A stretch of 64,000 bases of DNA from Streptomyces sp. S4.7 (GCF_010384365.1 NZ_CP048397.1:3162001-3226000); one strand, 5' to 3'; positions 25,843-35,337 are shown, counted from the first letter of the stretch. The notes: generated by a model not told the origin, from the sequence alone. Translations and numbers: made by a program.

Positions 25843-28830
25843 ATGGACCGTGACAGCGGGCCGCGCGTACCGGAGCAGCGGGCTCCGGCCACACCGAACA
25901 GCACGACGACCGGCACGGGGAGCGGCGCACCGGCCCTGCCCGGCGAGCTGCGTTTCGCCGTACTCGGACCGGTGCGGGCCTGGCGTGGTGGCGAGTCGCT
26001 GTCGTCCGGTTCGCCCCAGCAGCGCGCCCTGCTCGCCGCCCTCCTCCTGCGGGAGGGCCGGACCGCCACCGCCGCCGAGCTGATCGACGGCATCTGGGGC
26101 GAGACGCCGCCGCCGCAGGCGCTCGCCGCCGTGCGGACGTACGCCTCCCGGCTGCGCAAGGTCCTGTCCCCCGGTGTCCTGGTCAGCGAGTCCGGCGGGT
26201 ACGCCCTGCGCACCCGGCCCGACGCCCTGGACCTCTCCATGGCACAGGAGTTGGCCGCCGCCGCCGAGAAGGAGCAGACGGCGGGCAACCGTCACCAGGC
26301 CCGTGTGCTGATCAACAAGGCGCTGGGGCTGTGGGACGGCGAACCGCTGGCGTCCGTGCCCGGTCCGTACGCGGAGACCGAGCGCGCGCGGCTCGTCGAG
26401 TGGCGTCTCCAGCTCGTCGAGGGCCGACTGGACATCGACCTGGAGCTGGGCAGACACGCGGAGGCCGTCTCCGAACTCACCGCGCTGACCGCCGCGCACC
26501 CGCTGCGCGAGCGCCTGCGCGAGCTGCTGATGCTGGCCCTCTACCGCAGCGGCCGGCAGGCCGAGGCGCTGGCCGTGTACGCGGACACGCGCCGTCTCCT
26601 CGCCGACGAACTGGGCGTGGACCCGAGGCCCGAACTCGCCAGGCTCCAGCAGCGCATTCTCCAGGCGGACGCCGAACTGGCCCGGCCGACGGAGGAGACC
26701 GCGCCCGTCGTCACCTTCACCCGGCCCGCGCAACTGCCCGCCACCGTGCCGGACTTCACCGGACGGGACCTGTTCGTAAGGGAGTTGGGCAACAGGCTGG
26801 CCGGCGCCGAGGGTTCGGTGATGGCGGTCTCCGCGCTCGCCGGTATCGGCGGCGTGGGCAAGACGACGCTCGCCGTGCACGTCGCGCACGCGGCCCGTCC
26901 GCGCTTCCCCGACGGCCAGTTGTACGTGGACCTCCAGGGCGCGGGGGCGCGGTTCGCCGAACCGGAGGCGGTGCTCGGCTCGTTCCTGCGGGCGCTCGGC
27001 ACACCCGACTCGGCGATCCCGGACTCGCTGGACGAACGTTCCGCGCTCTACCGCTCGACGCTGGACGGCCGCCGGGTGCTGATCCTGCTCGACAACGCGC
27101 GTGACGCCGCGCAGGTGCGCCCGCTGCTGCCCGGCACGGAGGGCTGTGCCGCGCTCGTCACGAGCCGCGTCCGGATGGTCGATCTGGAGGGTGCCCATCT
27201 GGTCGACCTGGACGTGATGTCGCCGGAGGAGGCGCTCCAGCTCTTCACGCGCATAGTCGGTCAGGAGCGCGTCACCTCGGAGCGCGAGGCGGCGCTGGAC
27301 GTGGTCGCCGCCTGTGGTTTCCTGCCGCTCGCGATCCGGATCGCCGCCTCCCGGCTGGCCTCGCGCCGCACGTGGACGGTCTCGGTCCTGGCGGCGAAGC
27401 TCGCCGACGAACGCCGGCGGCTGGACGAACTCCAGGCGGGCGACCTGGCGGTGAAGGCGACCTTCGAACTGGGCTACGGGCAGCTGGAGCCCGCGCAGGC
27501 CCGAGCGTTCCGGCTGCTGGGGCTGGCCGGCGGGCCGGACATCTCGCTGGCGGCGGCCGCCGCCGTACTCGATCTGCCGGCGCACGAGACCGAGGATCTG
27601 CTGGAGTCCCTGGTGGACACCTCCCTGCTGGAGTCCGCGGCGCCCGGCCGCTACCGCTACCACGATCTCGTCCGGCTCTACGCGCGTGCCTGCGCCGACC
27701 GCGACGAACAGCCGCGCACCGGGATCGACGGGGCGCTCTTCCGGCTGCTGGACTTCTATCTGGCGACCGCGGCGCGGGTGTACACGATCGAGCGGCCGGG
27801 CGACCGACTCAAGGACCATCTGGAGCCGACGGAGTACGAGGGTCTGGTCTTCACCGACCGGCACGAGGCGCAGGACTGGCTGTACGCGGAGGCCGACTGT
27901 CTGCTGGCGTGCGCCCGGCAGGCGGCGGGCGGCTCGCGGCTGCGGGTCGCCGTCGATCTGCTGTGGGCCGCGCAGGGCCTGGCGGAGTCGGGTGCCAACT
28001 CCAAGTCGTACGAGACGGCGGCCCGTTCGGCCCTCGCGGCGGCGCGCGCGGTCGGCGACGCCCGTACGGAGGGGCGCGCGCGGACCTCGATGACCATCGT
28101 CCATCTGGTGGCGGGCCGCTACGAGGACGCGGACGACGAGGCCCGGCAGGCGGCGGCGCTGGCGGAGTCCGTACGGGACCCGGCGCCCGTCTACTGGTCG
28201 GACAACGACCGGGGCATCATCGCCTTCAACCAGGGCCGCTTCCGGGACGCCGAGGCGCATCTGTTCAGGGCGATGGAGGGCTCCCGGGCCGACGGCAACC
28301 GGCCCGGCGAGGCGAGCGCCCTGTGCAACCTCTCGCGCATCCAGCACTCCCTGGGCCGTACGTCCCAGGCCGTGACGCTGGCCGAACAGGGCGTCGAGGT
28401 CTACGACAGCATCGGACACACCCTGCGGCTCTCCAACGCCCGCTTCGCGCTGGGGATCGCCCTCACGAACGCCGGGCGGCACACGGAGGCGCTGGAGCAA
28501 CTGGGCGAGGCGCTGGAGGGGTTCGAGGCGAACCGGCAGAGGCTGTGGGAGGGCACGACCCACTTCCGTATCTCGCAGGCCCATCTGGCGGCCCGCCGTG
28601 CCGGAGCCGCCGCGCAGCACGCGGAGCAGGCGCTCGCGATCGGCTGCATCGGCGGCGACCGGACGAGGGCCAACGTCCTGATCACGCTGGGCAAGGCGCT
28701 GGAGAGTCTGGGGCAGGCGGACCGGGCGCGGGTGTGCTGGCGCGAGGCGCTGGCGCTGCACGAGGGGTCGGGCGCCGCGGAGGCCGAGGAGGCACGGGAG
28801 TTGCTCGCCGCGCCGCTCAGCGCGGCATAG
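25843..28830 (+). CDS. afsR: Global secondary-metabolism regulator AfsR (SARP-NB-ARC-TPR)
   Basis: A 995-residue regulator. It has an N-terminal winged-helix DNA-binding domain (about residues 37-115), a BTAD domain (GRHAEAVSELTALTAAHPLR, DELGVDPRPEL), an NB-ARC ATPase with P-loop GIGGVGKTT at 334-342, and C-terminal TPRs. S. coelicolor AfsR is 993 residues and is phosphorylated by AfsK, then activates afsS. Length, the N-terminal GPRVPEQR stretch (as I recall it), the downstream afsS and the nearby afsK identify this as the orthologue rather than a cluster-specific SARP. ATG 25843 follows GGGGGAG closely. Confidence 0.94.
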   Translation: MDRDSGPRVPEQRAPATPNSTTTGTGSGAPALPGELRFAVLGPVRAWRGGESLSSGSPQQRALLAALLLREGRTATAAELIDGIWGETPPPQALAAVRTYASRLRKVLSPGVLVSESGGYALRTRPDALDLSMAQELAAAAEKEQTAGNRHQARVLINKALGLWDGEPLASVPGPYAETERARLVEWRLQLVEGRLDIDLELGRHAEAVSELTALTAAHPLRERLRELLMLALYRSGRQAEALAVYADTRRLLADELGVDPRPELARLQQRILQADAELARPTEETAPVVTFTRPAQLPATVPDFTGRDLFVRELGNRLAGAEGSVMAVSALAGIGGVGKTTLAVHVAHAARPRFPDGQLYVDLQGAGARFAEPEAVLGSFLRALGTPDSAIPDSLDERSALYRSTLDGRRVLILLDNARDAAQVRPLLPGTEGCAALVTSRVRMVDLEGAHLVDLDVMSPEEALQLFTRIVGQERVTSEREAALDVVAACGFLPLAIRIAASRLASRRTWTVSVLAAKLADERRRLDELQAGDLAVKATFELGYGQLEPAQARAFRLLGLAGGPDISLAAAAAVLDLPAHETEDLLESLVDTSLLESAAPGRYRYHDLVRLYARACADRDEQPRTGIDGALFRLLDFYLATAARVYTIERPGDRLKDHLEPTEYEGLVFTDRHEAQDWLYAEADCLLACARQAAGGSRLRVAVDLLWAAQGLAESGANSKSYETAARSALAAARAVGDARTEGRARTSMTIVHLVAGRYEDADDEARQAAALAESVRDPAPVYWSDNDRGIIAFNQGRFRDAEAHLFRAMEGSRADGNRPGEASALCNLSRIQHSLGRTSQAVTLAEQGVEVYDSIGHTLRLSNARFALGIALTNAGRHTEALEQLGEALEGFEANRQRLWEGTTHFRISQAHLAARRAGAAAQHAEQALAIGCIGGDRTRANVLITLGKALESLGQADRARVCWREALALHEGSGAAEAEEARELLAAPLSAA

Positions 28831-28930
28831 GGGTCGCGCGGGGCGGATGGCGCCAGGGGGGACCGTCGTCCTGCCGGGGCTGGTCCTTCTGCCGGGGTGT
28901 CCGATGACTGGTGGGGTGCCCGGCCTGGGC

Positions 28931-28964
28931 GTTCATCGAATGTTTATGCTCTTTCGGCATGCTC
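28931..28964 (+). promoter_or_regulatory. afsS promoter with AfsR-box-like direct repeats
   Basis: GTTCATC (28931-28937) and GTTTATG (28942-28948) are direct repeats exactly 11 bp apart, the helical spacing used by SARP proteins. CATGCT at 28959-28964 is a plausible -10 ten bases further on, so the repeats replace the -35, as reported for AfsR at afsS. The assignment is inference from this arrangement. Confidence 0.6.
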
Positions 28965-29048
28965 CAGTGCATATTCGATCCGTCGCCTCGGGGGGCAGAC
29001 GGGTCGCTTGGGACCGTCACATCCTCGGGGGGGGTGAGCGGTCCCCCA

Positions 29049-29093
29049 GGCCTTCTGCCCGGCGACCTCGGGGGAGTATCCGGGCAGAAGGCC
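29049..29093 (+). promoter_or_regulatory. Long inverted repeat in the afsS leader
   Basis: A perfect 14-bp inverted repeat (29049-29062 with 29080-29093) and a 17-base loop, ending 39 bases before the afsS start. Within the loop and just upstream, CCCCC (29042-29046) could pair with GGGGG (29070-29074) as an alternative structure. The predicted transcript leader is about 160 bases. It could act as an attenuator or mRNA stabiliser. Confidence 0.6.
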
Positions 29094-29132
29094 GCCTTCG
29101 GTCCGACGTAGGGCAACCCCAAGGGGGACAAG

Positions 29133-29303
29133 ATGAGCAGCACCGAGAAGAAGCCGGAAGAGACCACGCAGGGCGACCACCACTCTCCCGCGCCGCCGAA
29201 GACCACCACGACGACGACGCAGGGCGACCACCACTCGCCGGTCCCGCCGAAGAGCGGCGCCACGACGCAGGGCGACCACCACTCCCCCACACCGCCCAAG
29301 TAG
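29133..29303 (+). CDS. afsS: AfsS, small sigma-like activator of secondary metabolism
   Basis: A 56-residue protein, short enough to be missed by length filters. It is almost entirely three 13-residue repeats TTQGDHHSPxPPK at residues 11-23, 28-40 and 44-56. S. coelicolor AfsS (63 residues) has the same TTQGD-type triple repeat. It lies directly downstream of afsR on the same strand, with GGGGG five bases before ATG 29133. AfsS is known as the AfsR target that raises pigmented-antibiotic production; its biochemical action is not settled. Confidence 0.93.
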   Translation: MSSTEKKPEETTQGDHHSPAPPKTTTTTTQGDHHSPVPPKSGATTQGDHHSPTPPK

Positions 29304-29366
29304 CACCGGGCGGCGGTCGCGGCGGCGGGGGAGGGGAGCTGCCGCGACCGCTCTCCAGGGGGAAAG

Positions 29367-29422
29367 AGAGAGACGACGACAGTCGGGGCCGTTCAGGGGG
29401 CCCCGCCTGTCGTCGTCTCTCT
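29367..29422. terminator. Bipartite hairpin terminator after afsS
   Basis: A perfect 16-bp outer stem (29367-29382 with 29407-29422) encloses a second 6-bp stem (29385-29390 with 29399-29404). It separates afsS from the converging lipoprotein-like gene and could stop transcription from both sides. Confidence 0.85.
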
Positions 29423-29434
29423 TCGCGTTGCCGG

Positions 29435-29935
29435 TCAGGCGGAAGTGCGGATGACGTTCTCGACCTTGCACTCGCCGCCGGAGGCGCCCTCGTCACCCGA
29501 CACGTCCACCGCGGTGACCTCGACGGACTCGGAGCCGCCCGCGGTCACGGCCGGGATGCTGCCGAAGCCGTTGCCGACGTTCGCGCCGGCCGAGTCGGTG
29601 AACTCGACCGAGAACGAGTAGCTGTAGTCGACCGAGGCGCTGTTGGTGGCGGTGACCTCCGCGACGAAGCCGCCGGCGACGGTGTCGTACTTGCAGCTGT
29701 CGATGGTCAGATCCCGGCCGGCGTCGGCGGAGCTGCCACCCGTCACGGATCCCCCGGTGGTGGTGGAACCGGACGATCCGTCGTAGTCGTCGTCGTAATC
29801 GCTGTCCGAGTGGCTGCTGCCACCGCTGCCGGAACTGCTGCTGGAGCAGCCACCGCCGCCGGAGCCACGGGCGCCGGTCAGCGCGAAGACGGCGATACCG
29901 AAGACGGCTATGGCACGGACATGGCGACTTTTCAT
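29435..29935 (-). CDS. Secreted or lipid-anchored hypothetical protein
   Basis: 166 residues. A signal peptide (AVFGIAVFALTGARG) is followed by GGGGC, which could be an atypical lipidation cysteine although the usual L-A/G-A/G-C box is missing. A Ser/Asp/Gly-rich linker leads to a beta-rich domain (VAGGFVAEVTATNSASVDYS and so on) with two cysteines, similar in feel to FxLYD-like extracellular domains. GGGGG precedes ATG 29935. Convergent with afsS. Confidence 0.75.
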   Translation of the reverse strand: MKSRHVRAIAVFGIAVFALTGARGSGGGGCSSSSSGSGGSSHSDSDYDDDYDGSSGSTTTGGSVTGGSSADAGRDLTIDSCKYDTVAGGFVAEVTATNSASVDYSYSFSVEFTDSAGANVGNGFGSIPAVTAGGSESVEVTAVDVSGDEGASGGECKVENVIRTSA

Positions 29936-30117
29936 TTCAACCCCCGTTGAAATTGCGATATTTGGTCATGGTTAATGCCCTTTTGTCGAGCGCATGTCAC
30001 CCTAGCAGTGCGCGAGGGGTGCTCGGTTACGGGACCAAATCTGGCGGCCCTTGGTTCCCGGGCGTAGCGTCGGATTCTGGAAGCTGTGCTCTGCACGCTC
30101 GTCCAAGGAGGCCGTCG

Positions 30118-30807
30118 ATGGTCCGCAACATCATCGGGTCGGTCCTCGCCGTCATCGGGGCCGCCTCGGCGGTCGCGAGCCCGTTCCAGGCCTGGTACAA
30201 CGGCCGGCACGGCCGGGACTACCGCGTCGAGGACCTGTTCAACGGCATCACCGGCACCGGTTCGGACCTGTGGGTCTCCCTTCTGCTCCCGTTCGTCTTC
30301 GCCGCCCTGGTCACCCTGATCGGGCTGGTGCTGCGCTCACGGCTGCTGGTGGCGCTGGCCGGGGTGGTCGTGCTCGGGTTCACGATTCTGTGGATGGTGC
30401 GCCAGGGGCAGGCCGCCGGAAGCCTCTCGCTGACCAGCGACGGCTCGGGTCTCGGCCTCGGCGTCGCGGCCGCCCTGGGCGGCGGGGCGCTGCTGCTGAT
30501 CGCGGCGGCGGTGATGAGCGGCCGGACGCGGCGCAGAGGCGGCGGAGGGGGCCACCGGTACGTCGGCGACCGGAAACGGGACGGGGACCGGGACCAGGAC
30601 CGGGACGACTACCGGGACCACGGATACGACCCGGACGTGCGTGACGAGTGGTGGGGCGACGAGCGGCTGCCACCCGTACAGCCGCCGGTGAACGGCCCGC
30701 AGCGGCAGGACGACCGAGGACCCGGGCAGCAGGCCTGGGACACCGGGGAGCAGCCGTGGGCACAGCCCCCGCCGGACGACACCACCCGGCGCCCGCCCGG
30801 GAATTGA
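30118..30807 (+). CDS. Four-helix hypothetical membrane protein
   Basis: 229 residues with about four transmembrane segments (IIGSVLAVIGAASAVASPF at the N-terminus, then two adjacent helices, then LGLGVAAALGGGALLLIAAA). A cytoplasmic tail rich in Arg/Asp (DRDQDRDDYRDHGYDPD) and Pro/Gln follows. AAGGAG lies seven bases before ATG 30118. Divergent from the secreted protein gene and convergent with afsK. Function unknown. Confidence 0.8.
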   Translation: MVRNIIGSVLAVIGAASAVASPFQAWYNGRHGRDYRVEDLFNGITGTGSDLWVSLLLPFVFAALVTLIGLVLRSRLLVALAGVVVLGFTILWMVRQGQAAGSLSLTSDGSGLGLGVAAALGGGALLLIAAAVMSGRTRRRGGGGGHRYVGDRKRDGDRDQDRDDYRDHGYDPDVRDEWWGDERLPPVQPPVNGPQRQDDRGPGQQAWDTGEQPWAQPPPDDTTRRPPGN

Positions 30808-30819
30808 CCGTACGGGAAT

Positions 30820-30838
30820 CGACCGGCCCGGCCGGTCG
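30820..30838. terminator. Hairpin between convergent membrane-protein gene and afsK
   Basis: A perfect 8-bp stem CGACCGGC/GCCGGTCG (30820-30827 with 30831-30838) with a 3-base loop, 12 bp after the membrane-protein stop. Confidence 0.55.
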
Positions 30839-30888
30839 GGTGCGCGCGGGCCGTCAGCCGGTACGGCCTGTCGTACGACGCGGCGCGG

Positions 30889-33363
30889 TCAGCGGGCGCC
30901 CCGGCCCGTGGCCGTGCCCTTGATCGCGTCCAGCGCGTACACGCAGCGGTCCTTGCTGCACGCGTACACCACTCCCCCGCGCGCCACCGGTGAGCCCGTG
31001 ATCTCGCCGCCCGTCGCGAGCTTCCAGCGGAGCTGTCCGCCGCCCGCGTCCAGGGTGTAGAGGACATGGTCGGCCGAGCCGAAGTGCAGCCGGCCGTCGG
31101 CCACGACGGGCGCGCCGACGACCTCGCCGCCCGCGGCGAAGCGCCACTTGGGCGTGCCGGCCACCGCGTCCAGCGTGTAGAGCGCGCTGCCGCTGCCCAC
31201 GTGCACGTTCCCGGCGGTGACCAGGACCGGTTCGAGGGACTGGCGGGCCTCGGTGGCGATGCGCCAGCGGTCCTTGCCGGTGGTGGCGTCCAGCGCGTAC
31301 ACCGTGCCGAGGTAGTCGGCGAGATACACACCGCCGCCGGTCACGGCGGGGCCGGGCGCGAAGGCGGGCGGTGAGAGGAAGACGGCGGGCGCCTCGAAGT
31401 GCCAGCGCACATGGCCGGTGGCGATGTCGATGGACAGCACGCGGGTGCCGGCCGCGACGTACACGTACCCGTCGGAGGCGGGGACCAGGCGAATCGGTAC
31501 GCCGCCGCAGGACGCGCCGTCGCCGATGGGGTACGACCAGCGCTCGCTGCCGGTGCGCGCGTCGAGCGCCCGCAGCCGGGCGTTCTGCCAGACGTACACC
31601 GTGCCGTCGAAGATGGCGGGTCCGGCCTCGGGTGTCTCGAAGTCGGTCTGGGCGCCGGTGACTTCCCACAGCTTCTCGCCGTTGGACGCCTCCCACGCCT
31701 GGACGCCGCCGCCGCGCGTACCGGTGACGACGGTGCCCCGGTCGGTCTTCAGCGAGTACACCCAGGCGTCGGTCTGGAGTCGCCAGCGCTCGGTACCGTC
31801 CGCGCCGTCGAGCGCGTAGAGCGTGGGGCCGTCGGAGGCGTGGATACGGCCTCCGGAGACGGACATCGCCCACGCCACGTCGCGGGTCTTGAACTGCCGG
31901 CGCCCGCTGCCCACGTCCAGCGCGTGCACCTCGAACGACGTGACGTAGAGCAGATCGCCGTCGACGACGGGGGTGCCCCAGACGTCGTTGGACATCCGGA
32001 AGCGCCAGGGCCGCCAGCGGCCGGGCGCCGCGCCGTCGGGGGCGGGCGAGGGCGCGGGCACCGGCGGCGCGGCGGGGGCCTGGACGGCGCCGGGGGGCAG
32101 GTCCGCGCCGGTCAGCCCGGCGGGTGGCCGGATCCAGCCGGTGGCCGGTCCGGCGTCGGCGGAGGCGGCGACCCGGCCGTCGGGGACGCGGGGGCCGGGG
32201 CCGATCGGCACCGGGGAGCCGGAGAGCCTGACCGGGCCGCCGGGGCCCGCGCCCGGCGGTGCGGGCACGGCGGGCGCCCCGCCGCCGCCCTGGCCGCCCT
32301 GCTGTCCCTGGCCGGCTCGACCGCCCTGACCGCCCTGACCGCCTTCGCCGTCGCGGCGCCACGCGGCGTCCCAGTCGGGCGAGGGCGCGGGCGGCGGCGG
32401 CGGCGGGTGATGCGCGGGCGGCGGGGGGACCGGCGCGCGCGCGGCGGCAGCGGCGGCCGCGTTGATGCGCCCGCCACCGCGCCGCTCCTCGATCATCTCG
32501 GTGGCGGACGCGGGCAGCCAGGCCGAAGCCGTGCCGCTGTCGTCACTGCCCGAGGCGAACAGGTGCGGGGCGAGCTGCGACTGGAGATCGGCTGGCGACG
32601 GGCGACGGGCGGCGTCCATCTGCATGCACGACTCGATCAGCGGGCGCAGGTCGTCGGGGAGCCCCTCCAGATTCGGTCCCTCACGCAGCAGCATGAAGAC
32701 CGTCTCGACGGGGTTGGCGCCGTGGAAGGGGGCGTGTCCGGTGGCCGCGAAGACGAGGGTGGAGCCGAGCGAGAAGATGTCGCTGGCGCCCGTGACGCTG
32801 CGGGAGTCGCGCGCCTGCTCGGGCGACATGTACGCGGGGGTGCCGACGGCCACGTTGGTCATGGTCAGCCGGGTGTTGGAGACGCCGGACGCGATGCCGA
32901 AGTCGATGACGCGCGGTCCGTCCTCCACGACCAGCACGTTCGACGGCTTGAGATCACGGTGGACCAGGCCCTCGCCGTGGATGGACTGGAGCGCCTCGGC
33001 GATGCCGGCGGCCAGCCAGCGCACGCCCTGGACCGGCAGCGGTCCGCACCGGTTGACCATCTCTTCGAGCGAGGGCGCGGGCACGTAGGCGGTGGCCAGC
33101 CAGGGCACGGCGGCCCGGGGGTCGGCGTCCACGACGGCGGCGGTGTAGAAGCCGCTGACCGCGCGGGCGGCCTCCACCTCGCGCGTGAAACGGACGCGGA
33201 ACAGCTGGTCCTCGGCGAGCTCGGTCCGCACCGTCTTGATCGCCACGCGCCGGCCCGAGGCCGAGCGCGCGAGATAGACGAGCCCCATACCGCCCGCTCC
33301 GAGGCGTCCGAGCACCTCGAAGGGCCCGATACGTCTTGGATCGTGCTGCGTCAGCTGCTCCAC
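30889..33363 (-). CDS. afsK: Serine/threonine protein kinase AfsK with PQQ-type propeller
   Basis: 824 residues. The kinase domain has the glycine loop LGAGGMG (21-27), catalytic Lys 43, HRDLKPSN (135-142) and DFG (154-156). A Pro/Gly/Ala-rich linker of about 170 residues follows, and then a C-terminal PQQ/quinoprotein-like beta-propeller with repeated YALD-TG-W blades. No transmembrane helix is visible, as in AfsK, which is loosely membrane-associated. The GTG start at 33363 is preceded by GGGGAGG. AfsK autophosphorylates and phosphorylates AfsR. Its position 2 kb from afsR-afsS on the opposite strand supports the assignment. Confidence 0.92.
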   Translation of the reverse strand: MEQLTQHDPRRIGPFEVLGRLGAGGMGLVYLARSASGRRVAIKTVRTELAEDQLFRVRFTREVEAARAVSGFYTAAVVDADPRAAVPWLATAYVPAPSLEEMVNRCGPLPVQGVRWLAAGIAEALQSIHGEGLVHRDLKPSNVLVVEDGPRVIDFGIASGVSNTRLTMTNVAVGTPAYMSPEQARDSRSVTGASDIFSLGSTLVFAATGHAPFHGANPVETVFMLLREGPNLEGLPDDLRPLIESCMQMDAARRPSPADLQSQLAPHLFASGSDDSGTASAWLPASATEMIEERRGGGRINAAAAAAARAPVPPPPAHHPPPPPPAPSPDWDAAWRRDGEGGQGGQGGRAGQGQQGGQGGGGAPAVPAPPGAGPGGPVRLSGSPVPIGPGPRVPDGRVAASADAGPATGWIRPPAGLTGADLPPGAVQAPAAPPVPAPSPAPDGAAPGRWRPWRFRMSNDVWGTPVVDGDLLYVTSFEVHALDVGSGRRQFKTRDVAWAMSVSGGRIHASDGPTLYALDGADGTERWRLQTDAWVYSLKTDRGTVVTGTRGGGVQAWEASNGEKLWEVTGAQTDFETPEAGPAIFDGTVYVWQNARLRALDARTGSERWSYPIGDGASCGGVPIRLVPASDGYVYVAAGTRVLSIDIATGHVRWHFEAPAVFLSPPAFAPGPAVTGGGVYLADYLGTVYALDATTGKDRWRIATEARQSLEPVLVTAGNVHVGSGSALYTLDAVAGTPKWRFAAGGEVVGAPVVADGRLHFGSADHVLYTLDAGGGQLRWKLATGGEITGSPVARGGVVYACSKDRCVYALDAIKGTATGRGAR

Positions 33364-33585
33364 TTGCCTGCCACCTCCCCGTACGGGCCACAAAGGTACG
33401 GCCCCCTGCACCCTGATTCTTCCTGCCTGGCTCGATCGTTGCGAACCCGGGGGCGGATCGGGGTGTCTCACCCCGTTTCGGACAGGAAATGAGCGAACGA
33501 CCTCGTACGGGGTGAGTATCACGCCCGTATAAGTGTTGACGCGTACGGGCCAACACGGGTTGCGCCACCCCCCGACTCGGACGGA

Positions 33586-34371
33586 CTACGCCGCCGCCGG
33601 CTCGGCGAGCAGCGCGAAAGCCGCACCCTGGTTGTCCGCGACGACGGCGATCCGGCCGTACGGGGTGTCTGCGGCGGACTCCCTGACCCGGCCGCCCAGC
33701 CGTACGGCGTCGGCGACCGTCTCGTCGCAGTCGGCGACGGAGAAGTAAACGAGGAAATGCCCCGGCATCTCCTTGGGAAATGCGTCGGTGATGACACTTC
33801 GCCCGCCGATCGCGGTGTCGCTGTCCGGCTCGGAGCCCTGCGGGGACCACGTGCGGTAATCGGCCGGATCGCCCGGCAGGTCCTTGCCGACGAAGCCGAA
33901 TACCGACTCGTAGAAGAGGTCGACGCTCTCCTTGTCCCTCGTATAGACCTCTGTCCAGCAGAAAGATCCGGGCTCGCCCCGCTTTTCGAAGCCGGAGAGC
34001 GCTCCGGGCTGCCAGAGGCCGAAGACAGCGCCGCCGGGATCGACGCCCTGCGCCATCGTGCCGTACGGCCCCACGGGTGCCGGATCCATCACCATTCCGC
34101 CGCCGGCCTCCTTGATTCGCGCACTGAGCGCCGCGGCGTCAGATGTCGCGAAATAAACGCCCCAGGCGGTCGGCATACGCCCGTCCTGCTTCGCCGCGAG
34201 TGCGGCCACTCGCTTTCCGTCACTGAATGCATTCGTGTAGTGCCCGTATGCCGCACCGCCGTCCGCGCCGAATGTCCAGCCGAACAGCTCGCCGTAGAAA
34301 CGCTTGCCCGCCCGGACGTCGGGAAGCGACACATCCACCCAGCACGGCGTGCCTTCCGCGAATGCGGCCAT
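33586..34371 (-). CDS. Two-domain VOC (glyoxalase/bleomycin-resistance fold) protein
   Basis: 261 residues made of two vicinal-oxygen-chelate modules: CWVDVSLPDVRAGKRFYGEL and then CWTEVYTRDKESVDLFYESV mark the two starts, each ending in a GGxVFGLW- or QGAAFALL-type strand. GGGAAGGA precedes ATG 34371. Such Streptomyces proteins are often hydroxylase-like or antibiotic-binding; no substrate can be read. It lies upstream of and divergent from the TetR gene. Confidence 0.9.
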   Translation of the reverse strand: MAAFAEGTPCWVDVSLPDVRAGKRFYGELFGWTFGADGGAAYGHYTNAFSDGKRVAALAAKQDGRMPTAWGVYFATSDAAALSARIKEAGGGMVMDPAPVGPYGTMAQGVDPGGAVFGLWQPGALSGFEKRGEPGSFCWTEVYTRDKESVDLFYESVFGFVGKDLPGDPADYRTWSPQGSEPDSDTAIGGRSVITDAFPKEMPGHFLVYFSVADCDETVADAVRLGGRVRESAADTPYGRIAVVADNQGAAFALLAEPAAA

Positions 34372-34513
34372 GAGCCCGGATCCTTCCCTCGCGTGCGCAC
34401 CGCCCGAGCGGCGCCCCTTCCGGCCACGCTAATGGCGCATTTCGCCCGGCGCAGGGCGGGGCAAATCGAACAATTGACTAATCACCTCCCGGTGAGGGCC
34501 CGTGCGCGCTGAG

Positions 34514-34535
34514 TTGTCCACCGAAGTTGTCCACA
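34514..34535 (+). other. Pair of DnaA-box-like sequences in the VOC-TetR intergenic region
   Basis: TTGTCCACC (34514-34522) and TTGTCCACA (34527-34535) lie 13 bp apart start to start; the second is the exact Streptomyces DnaA-box consensus. TTGATAACA (34541-34549) follows, in unusually AT-rich surroundings. The 34372-34689 gap contains no gene. This is not oriC (no dnaA/dnaN, too few boxes). Confidence 0.55.
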
Positions 34536-34677
34536 GGCTGTTGATAACACTTTTCCCGGTCACGGCCGTCCGAGGGGGCGCTCCCTTACCGCCCCTAAAC
34601 GGTTCCTTACGGCCCCGGCGATCAGCGGGCGGTTCCCCATTTGCAGTCGGCCGAATCGCGCTCCGATCACCCCTCGG

Positions 34678-34683
34678 TAAGCT
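34678..34683 (+). promoter_or_regulatory. Candidate -10 of a leaderless TetR start
   Basis: TAAGCT ends six bases before ATG 34690, and there is no ribosome site. This is the same geometry as at 62691-62696. Confidence 0.4.
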
Positions 34684-34689
34684 GACGGC

Positions 34690-35337
34690 ATGACAGGACA
34701 AGTGCGTACCGTCGACGGCCGCGTGGCCGGTCGGCGCGGCCAGGCGACGCGGCAGAAGCTGCTCGACTGCCTCAGCGAGATGCTCAGCACCTCGCCGTAT
34801 CGGGACGTCAAAGTCATCGACGTGGCCCGGAAGGCAGGCACTTCACCCGCGACCTTCTATCAGTACTTCCCGGACGTCGAGGGCGCCGTCCTTGAGATCG
34901 CCGAGGAAATGGCCAAGGAGGGTGCCGGATTGACCGAACTGGTCTCCGGCCGCTCCTGGGCCGGTAAAGCGGGACGCCAGACGGCGGAAGAACTCGTAGA
35001 GGGATTCCTCGACTTCTGGCGCAAGAACGACGCGATCCTCAGGGTCATCGATCTCGGCGCCGCCGAGGGCGACAAGCGGTTCTACAAGATCCGTATGAAG
35101 ATCCTGAGTTCGGTCACCAACTCCCTTACGGATTCCGTGAAGGAGCTCCAGTCAAAAGGCCGGGTGGACAAGGACGTCAACCCCGCCGCGATGGCCGGTT
35201 CGCTGGTCGTCATGCTCGCCGCGGTGGCCGGGCACCAGAAGGGTTTCCAGACCTGGGGTGTGAAGCAGGCCGAACTGAGGCCGAATCTGGCGCTGTTGGT
35301 CCACCTGGGCATCACGGGCAAGAAGCCGGCGAAGTAG
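34690..35337 (+). CDS. TetR family transcriptional regulator
   Basis: 215 residues. The N-terminal TetR HTH reads RGQATRQKLLDCLSEMLSTS through VIDVARKAGTSPATFYQYFP. The C-terminal ligand domain is helical and ends in a Lys-rich tail (TGKKPAK). From memory, a TetR gene lies at the corresponding place next to afsK in S. coelicolor. The conserved genomic position hints at a core rather than cluster-specific role. Ligand unknown. Transcription probably ends at the hairpin 35388-35423. Confidence 0.9.
   Translation: MTGQVRTVDGRVAGRRGQATRQKLLDCLSEMLSTSPYRDVKVIDVARKAGTSPATFYQYFPDVEGAVLEIAEEMAKEGAGLTELVSGRSWAGKAGRQTAEELVEGFLDFWRKNDAILRVIDLGAAEGDKRFYKIRMKILSSVTNSLTDSVKELQSKGRVDKDVNPAAMAGSLVVMLAAVAGHQKGFQTWGVKQAELRPNLALLVHLGITGKKPAK

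Noticed and set aside
25843-28830. Cluster-situated SARP of a biosynthetic gene cluster
   Set aside because: Full NB-ARC and TPR regions, linked afsS and afsK, and no biosynthetic genes around; it is the global regulator AfsR.
34372-34689. Chromosomal or plasmid replication origin
   Set aside because: Only two or three DnaA-box-like sequences and no dnaA, dnaN, rep or par genes nearby.
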